NCBI GenBank assembly: GCA_943737045.1
Contig: CALSFV010000010.1
Location: 1,178,001 to 1,242,000 of the forward strand
From: Parapristionchus giblindavisi
Lineage: Eukaryota > Nematoda > Chromadorea > Rhabditida > Diplogasteridae
DNA: 64,000 nt
Reading direction: 5' to 3'
Numbering within the stretch: position 1 is the first letter of the stretch; each line of letters begins with the position of its first letter. Under the pieces are notes generated by a model. The model was not told the DNA's origin. It made no database searches and saw only the letters and a list, made by a program, of their open reading frames with translations. The position numbers and the translations under genes were made by a program. Below, one piece after another: positions 60,601 to 64,000 of the stretch.

Positions 60601-63600
60601 ATAAATTAATTATTGGTTTTGACTAGAAATGTATCAATCACATTCACATTATTTCATTTTGTTCAACCAATTGTGACACTCAGAATGTTTGTGTGGAGGG
60701 CCGATTTTCACTAGCTAATGAAAAGCCAAGCCAACACTCAAACATAACATTCCTTCGAAGCAAGAATCCACCAGGTAACAACTATCATTCATCCAACACT
60801 CATGACACTTTAAGGAACAAAATAATCAATAAATCGTTACTTCAATCGATACAGCAACGATCTCAATGATGCAGTAGTTGTCGTTCCACTGTATAGAGCA
60901 TTCTGAAGCTCACGTACCTCCGGACGAGTCTCTGAAAGATATCAATTAGATTTTTTTCTCACAATTCGTAGATTGATGATGACAATGAAATATGATAAGA
61001 AGTTCGTGTTTACAGAAAACAATATTGAATTTTCAAGGTCCGACATCTTTTCATTCGTAAAAGTGCATAGAAGATGAACCATCTTAGACGGTCCATGGAA
61101 CCAATATAGGACTCTCTGAACAATAAATTGTGGCAAACTAGTACTTTTTGCATGTGTGTGACAAAGATTGACAACTTTATCGGAGAAGTTTGTTGTCAGA
61201 CATCAGAAAGTATAAAGATTGTTGTCATAAATAAATGTGGTAACAATTAGTGACAATTTTGTAGACAGACAACAAAACAAAGGGTAAAATTAGTCAAACG
61301 TAGAAGAGCAGTGAAACGACAACAGAAAAGTCTTGATCTGTAGACAGACAATAAAAAAGGTAAATTTTGCAGTCAGTCAGCCTAAATGAATCTAGTGACA
61401 ACAAAACATGGAAACAATCTTGTCTGACAACAAAAATTGTAGAAAATGTCGACCAAAAAAGAACATGACAACAAAATGGACAGAGTTTGTTGTCTGACAG
61501 CAAAATGAGCTCATTTTGTGACCAACTTGCATTCCCGAGAAAAAGACTCGAATTTGCTGTCCGACAACAAATTCTTCTTGATATTTCAATAAATATTGAA
61601 TGATTACATAGATTTTCTTGTCCTACGACACCTTCTCTATGAACTACAACAAGAACGAGGAAATTAGTACAATACATGGACGAATACAATGATTATGATA
61701 ATTAGTGATGAATCCAATCGAATATAATCGATAAATACGACAATAAATCGATGCTACCTCTTCTCTAACCTTCCGCGCCTTTGCATCGATACGTCTGAAC
61801 GTCTTCTCGCATGGCTGAACACTCAAAATTAATTAACGATGAAATATTCGAACTGAATTCCGAATTATGACGCAAAACACCAACACAACAGTACAGGAGG
61901 TAAGTAAGGCGATGTACATTGATTCCCAAGTGAAAACACAGCACAGATTTAAACAAAATAATCAAATAACAAGAATAAAACTAAATTCGAATTTATTCTA
62001 CGTTCAGAGCCGGAATAGGAGCCGTTATTTGGGGGGAAATAATATCTTCCCTAAACAACGGCTCCTGTTCCGGCTCTGAGTAAAATTAATTCGAATTTAG
62101 TTTTATTCTTGTTATTTGATTATTTTGTTTAAATCTGTGCTGTGTTATCACTTGGGAATCAATGTACATCGCCTTACTTACCTCCTGTACTGTTGTGTTG
62201 GTGTTTTGCGTCATAATTCGGAATTCAGTTCGAATATTTCATCGTTAATTAATTTTGAGCGTTCAGCCATGCGAGAAGACGTTCAGACGTATCGATGCAA
62301 AGGCGCGGGCGGTCGGAGAAGAGGTAGCATCGATTTATTGTCGTATTTATCGATTATATTCGATTGGATTCATCACTAATTATCATAATCATTGTATTCG
62401 TCCATGTATTGTACTAATTTCCTCGTTCTTGTTGTAGTTCATAGAGAAGGTGTCGTAGGACAAGAAAATCTATGTAATCATTCAATATTTATTGAAATAT
62501 CAAGAAGAATTTGTTGTCGGACAGCAAATTCGAGTCTTTTTCTCGGGAATGCAAGTTGGTCACAAAATGAGCTCATTTTGCTGTCAGACAACAAACTCTG
62601 TCCATTTTGTTGTCATGCTCTTTTTTGGTCGACATTTTCTACAATTTTTGTTGTCAGACAAGATTATTTCCATGTTTAGTTGTCACTAGATTCGTTGACT
62701 GCAAAATTTACTATTTTTTTTGTCTGCCTACAAAATAGTCACTAATTGTTACCATATTTATTTATTTATTGCATTGACAACAATCGTTATACTTTTTGAT
62801 GTCTGACAACGTACTTCTCCGATAAATTGGTCAATCGAAAGTCGTTGTCACATACTAGCAAAAAGAACAAGTTTGCCACAATTTATTGTTCAGAGAGTCC
62901 TATATGTCAAGTAGTGTGACAATTTATTTTATTAAAAATAATAAATTAATTAAAATAACCACTAACGAATAGCCGGGAGTTGACAGAGGACCTTGCCCGA
63001 GAACATATTCACTGTGATTGTCAGCGTCTCATCCTCTGTCGGATTAGGAGCAGGCACCTATTCAAATACAATATTATTAATATCTTTAAAAGAATAAATA
63101 TAAAAAATAACAATATACATCATACAGATTTCTCGTTAGGTTAAGGTTAGAAGATGAAGAACAGTATTTCAAGAACAACAACTTTCATGTACAACTTAGT
63201 TTCATTGAGAGAATTTAAGGCCGGGTGATCAACCGAAATATTCGATTGGGGTTATATTTAAAGAAATAAATAAAAATAATAATAAATAAATGACTGACAG
63301 TAGAATTCGCCAAGAGTACGAATCGCAGTGAGGGTGCAGCCACTCCAGATTGGAGTAACATCGCTCGAGGATCAGCTGTTTCCAATCTCTTTTTGATACG
63401 AAGAAGACGATTCTTACATCGAGCATCGAATGAACACGAAAGGATTTCGATCAATGATAGACGACTGCAATGATTATGCATATTATTATTATTATTATAG
63501 CATTAGATTAGAAGATTCTAAACAAAGTCAGCTTCAACCTATCAGTTCTATGTTTCGTGGTAATGATAGAGGAAGGAATCACAATGCTTCACGATCTCCC

Positions 63601-63759
63601 CTCACCACAACTTATAGAGACAAATGAAAGATCTGACATAATCAAACAATCAATAATTCTACCGTACCCTGATCTCGTATCGATCTCCGTAAAGTCCGGT
63701 CCAGCAGGCAGATGACGTACTCTCAAGGTTGCATCATGCTCCGATGGTTCACCGTAGAT
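44127..63759 (-). CDS. rgr-1: Mediator complex subunit 14 (MED14/RGR-1), partial, at least 32 exons
   Basis: Exons (high to low): 63668-63759, 63320-63464, 62967-63057, 60841-60931, 60477-60570, 60152-60214, 59908-60000, 59779-59859, 59497-59663, ~57424-57586, 56901-56990, 56546-56671, 55868-56025, 52149-52257, 52022-52072, 51859-51937, 51700-51781, 51367-51442, 51081-51200, 50666-50833, 50374-50488, 50185-50242, 49793-49883, 49478-49589, 49053-49167, 45803-45857, 45618-45668, 45389-45472, 44834-44910, 44637-44677, 44358-44464, 44127-44243. Phases agree throughout, giving ~1,050 codons. Landmarks are TEIDTRSGRLSLIEIL, TVNMFSGKVLCQLPAI, FSYHKLILTYGPHRDRL, LVHYLCTTLSPLDALHNFY, IISILEKYFEKCIVPLHNEM. 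These follow metazoan MED14 order, including a Pro/Gly/Ser-rich linker (51200-50666). MED14 is the nuclear scaffold joining Mediator head, middle and tail. The N-terminal ~250 residues are off the right edge. The 3' border of the 57424 exon is uncertain. Confidence 0.9.
46655..47370 (+). pseudogene. Degenerate THAP-domain gene (P-element/THAP transposon relic)
   Basis: 46655-46865 reads MVRKRRCIVCDQQKESTRMF, then PAKSYRYH-stop-EEWVRRLVYD, then YCSDHF-like C..H after a second stop. The spacing C-x2-C … W … C-x2-H is that of the THAP zinc finger, a DNA-binding domain of P-element-type transposases and their domesticated relatives. Two stop codons interrupt it. A short open block MTSSGDPAATFDDIPEVIPL at 47253-47370 may be a following exon. 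It lies antisense inside a 3.2-kb MED14 intron. Confidence 0.6.
47626..48500 (+). pseudogene. Possible C-terminal remains of the THAP-type element
   Basis: Open blocks LVLEEMIGERKEVGSTAV (47626-47811) and PSDEFFDQFVKGGMDNDEQG with a Glu-rich run (47888-48118) follow on the same strand. A second acidic EEETQEEEDEKGMEEHQEE-like stretch follows at ~48385-48450. Family unknown. The frames are short and no catalytic motif is visible. Confidence 0.25.
48129..48186. repeat. 58-bp near-perfect palindrome
   Basis: CCGTATAGGACGGACAAACC … GGTTTGTCCGTCCTATACGG around a centre AACGACCGCGGTCATT. It lies in the MED14 intron with the THAP relic. It could be a minimal foldback element. Confidence 0.85.
52294..53400 (-). 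mobile_element. 5'-truncated non-LTR retrotransposon (LINE) with reverse transcriptase
   Basis: On the minus strand one frame runs from about 53400 to the stop at 52466 (~310 codons). It contains SSGVPQGSVLGPLLFLIF (RT motif B) and VVARLYADDIKIYKS (catalytic YADD), then DKIVRWANDWQLPLASHKC and a C-terminal region typical of LINE ORF2 (ILESASTVFNPYQKKDI). It is open, but the palm motif with the first Asp and the endonuclease are missing. The 3' end carries an (ATT)n run at 52294-52318, as in CR1/Jockey-type LINEs with simple-repeat tails. It lies in the MED14 intron 52258-55867, same strand as the host gene. Confidence 0.82.
53556..55567. mobile_element. 2.0-kb element with ~650-bp terminal inverted repeats
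   Basis: Arms 53556-54212 and 54917-55567 are near-identical inverted copies ending CACGGATCTCCTGTAAAAGT. The 0.7-kb core contains the only coding-like sequence. ATAA borders both ends, which may be a short target duplication. One arm of an older relative is at 5335-5582. It lies in the same MED14 intron as the LINE. Confidence 0.82.
54278..54832 (+). pseudogene. Core ORF of the long-TIR element, degenerate
   Basis: One frame opens MLEEVQKGVGIIAPLAESFH (54284 on). A shifted frame continues KGARYDPKARQLVADLFEDY, RMPHEQIKNCIRSIVAAKKK and RRRRALLDDMEKDFEE up to a TAA at 54671. It then stays open again through VEEEVDVVEDERMITSD … DSNSFFDLNDQ to ~54830. One frameshift and one stop separate three coherent basic/acidic blocks, so a ~180-aa protein once existed. 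It is helical and charged. I recognise no transposase motif. Confidence 0.45.
56201..56382 (+). mobile_element. MITE family copy B, 8-bp target duplication GCTTCATT
   Basis: Starts CATACATTTTCGGTGCGCTC, ends GTGAGGGTATGAAAATGTATG. Flanked by GCTTCATT at 56193-56200 and 56383-56390. It lies in a MED14 intron. Terminal repeats of about 20 bp and 182 bp total length. Confidence 0.88.
57930..57992 (+). repeat. Partial MITE family copy
   Basis: GATCCACTATACAAAAAAAT … GAGAGCCGCGAAAATGTGTG matches the right end of copies A-C; the left end is absent. Confidence 0.45.
58518..58684 (+). mobile_element. MITE family copy C, 8-bp target duplication GGGTGCGC
   Basis: Starts CATGCATTTTCGGCACCCTC, ends GTGAGGGTGTGAAAATGTATG. 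Flanked by GGGTGCGC at 58510-58517 and 58685-58692. It is inserted within the hAT-type element. Confidence 0.88.
58789..58858 (+). repeat. tRNA-derived SINE fragment
   Basis: AGCGTAGCTCGTGCAGTGG (A-box region) … GGATTGGATTCCCGTTTGCG (B-box, one mismatch), followed by ATTTTCTCTATATTC. Same family as 5145-5216. Confidence 0.55.
59121..59254. repeat. 134-bp palindrome (foldback MITE)
   Basis: CCGTATGCAAGAAC … CGTTTTCCGGGAAAATGTGA and CGTCATTAGCGTAGGCGGAGG are mirrored around GCGTTTTCCAAAAAT. It contains a TGACGTCA-type palindrome in each arm and sits inside the hAT-type element. Confidence 0.85.
61104..62905. repeat. 1.8-kb near-perfect palindrome in a MED14 intron
   Basis: Arms run inward from ATATAGGACTCTCTGAACAA and its complement to a ~30-bp loop near 62024-62054 (GGAGCCGTTATTTGG). 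The arms share blocks such as TGTTGTCTGACAGCAAAATG with few mismatches. On the minus strand the left arm contains an exon-like segment (61775-61817; CATGCGAGAAGACGTTCAGA) with acceptor and donor compatible in phase with MED14. Skipping it is also in phase and fits family spacing better. Confidence 0.85.
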
Positions 63760-64000
63760 CTGTAGACGATAAGTGGGAGAAAATCTGGAATAGAGTACAA
63801 AGTATAACAGAACATCTAAGGAAAACACGGAGATTTCATGTTTCGCATACATTTAAAGCTTTATTCTGTATGCTCAAGTCGTTAGAAATCATCTATTCTA
63901 GAGGCCATATACTCAAATTTGCACCCAAACATACAGATTTTTAATAATATTGAACACATATGCGACACTGATCTCAATCAATCAATCAATAATCCACTGT

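Noticed and set aside
61775..61817. Firm MED14 exon within the palindrome
   Set aside because: Splice sites and phase fit, but direct joining of 62967 to 60931 also keeps phase and matches family spacing. Reported only as a finding.
29928..63759. Operon of MED14, flower and moma-1-like on one strand
   Set aside because: Gaps of 4.4 and 3.1 kb filled with repeats are far larger than usual nematode operon spacing, and no spliced-leader signal can be read from the sequence.

Overview
The window is eukaryotic and most likely from a nematode, probably rhabditid-like. Genes are split into many short exons with GT..AG introns whose acceptors end in TTTCAG or similar. The three confident host genes (MED14, Flower and a MOMA-1/APOO-type MICOS subunit) were assembled exon by exon with consistent splice phase. 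All three lie on the minus strand. The species cannot be named from the sequence.

Left part (1-5.6 kb): an 11-exon MULE/Mutator-like transposase gene runs off the left edge on the minus strand. Immediately upstream is the 5' half of an S28 serine carboxypeptidase gene that stops at its active-site GGSYPG exon. Degraded gene fragments, tRNA-derived SINE pieces and one arm of a foldback element follow.

Middle part (5.6-29.5 kb): I see no confident host gene. The region is a chain of large inverted-repeat (foldback) structures: 5644-12741, 16510-18266, 18289-20268, 20332-26680, 27552-28173 and 28326-29502. The 20332-26680 structure carries nine units of exactly 192 bp, each of which looks like a symmetric 129-nt open exon plus a 63-nt intron.

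Right part (29.9-64 kb): moma-1-like (7 exons, 209 aa), flower (5 exons, 166 aa) and MED14 (at least 32 exons, about 20 kb, continuing past the right edge). MOMA-1 shapes mitochondrial cristae, Flower is a small vesicle/plasma-membrane protein, and MED14 is the Mediator scaffold. They are functionally unrelated neighbours with 3-4 kb gaps and are probably not an operon. Their introns and upstream regions hold many mobile elements: a Mutator-type element with 9-bp target duplications upstream of moma-1, an inverted pair of minisatellites in flower, and in MED14 a degenerate THAP gene, a truncated LINE, a long-TIR element, a hAT-type element and a near-perfect 1.8-kb palindrome.

A small MITE family has three complete copies (36846, 56201, 58518), each flanked by a different perfect 8-bp target duplication. 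Two motifs recur in the introns: GTACGGTA at 5' splice sites and TGATCTTTGATCTTT before 3' splice sites. The same two motifs make up a tandem array at 9163-9560.
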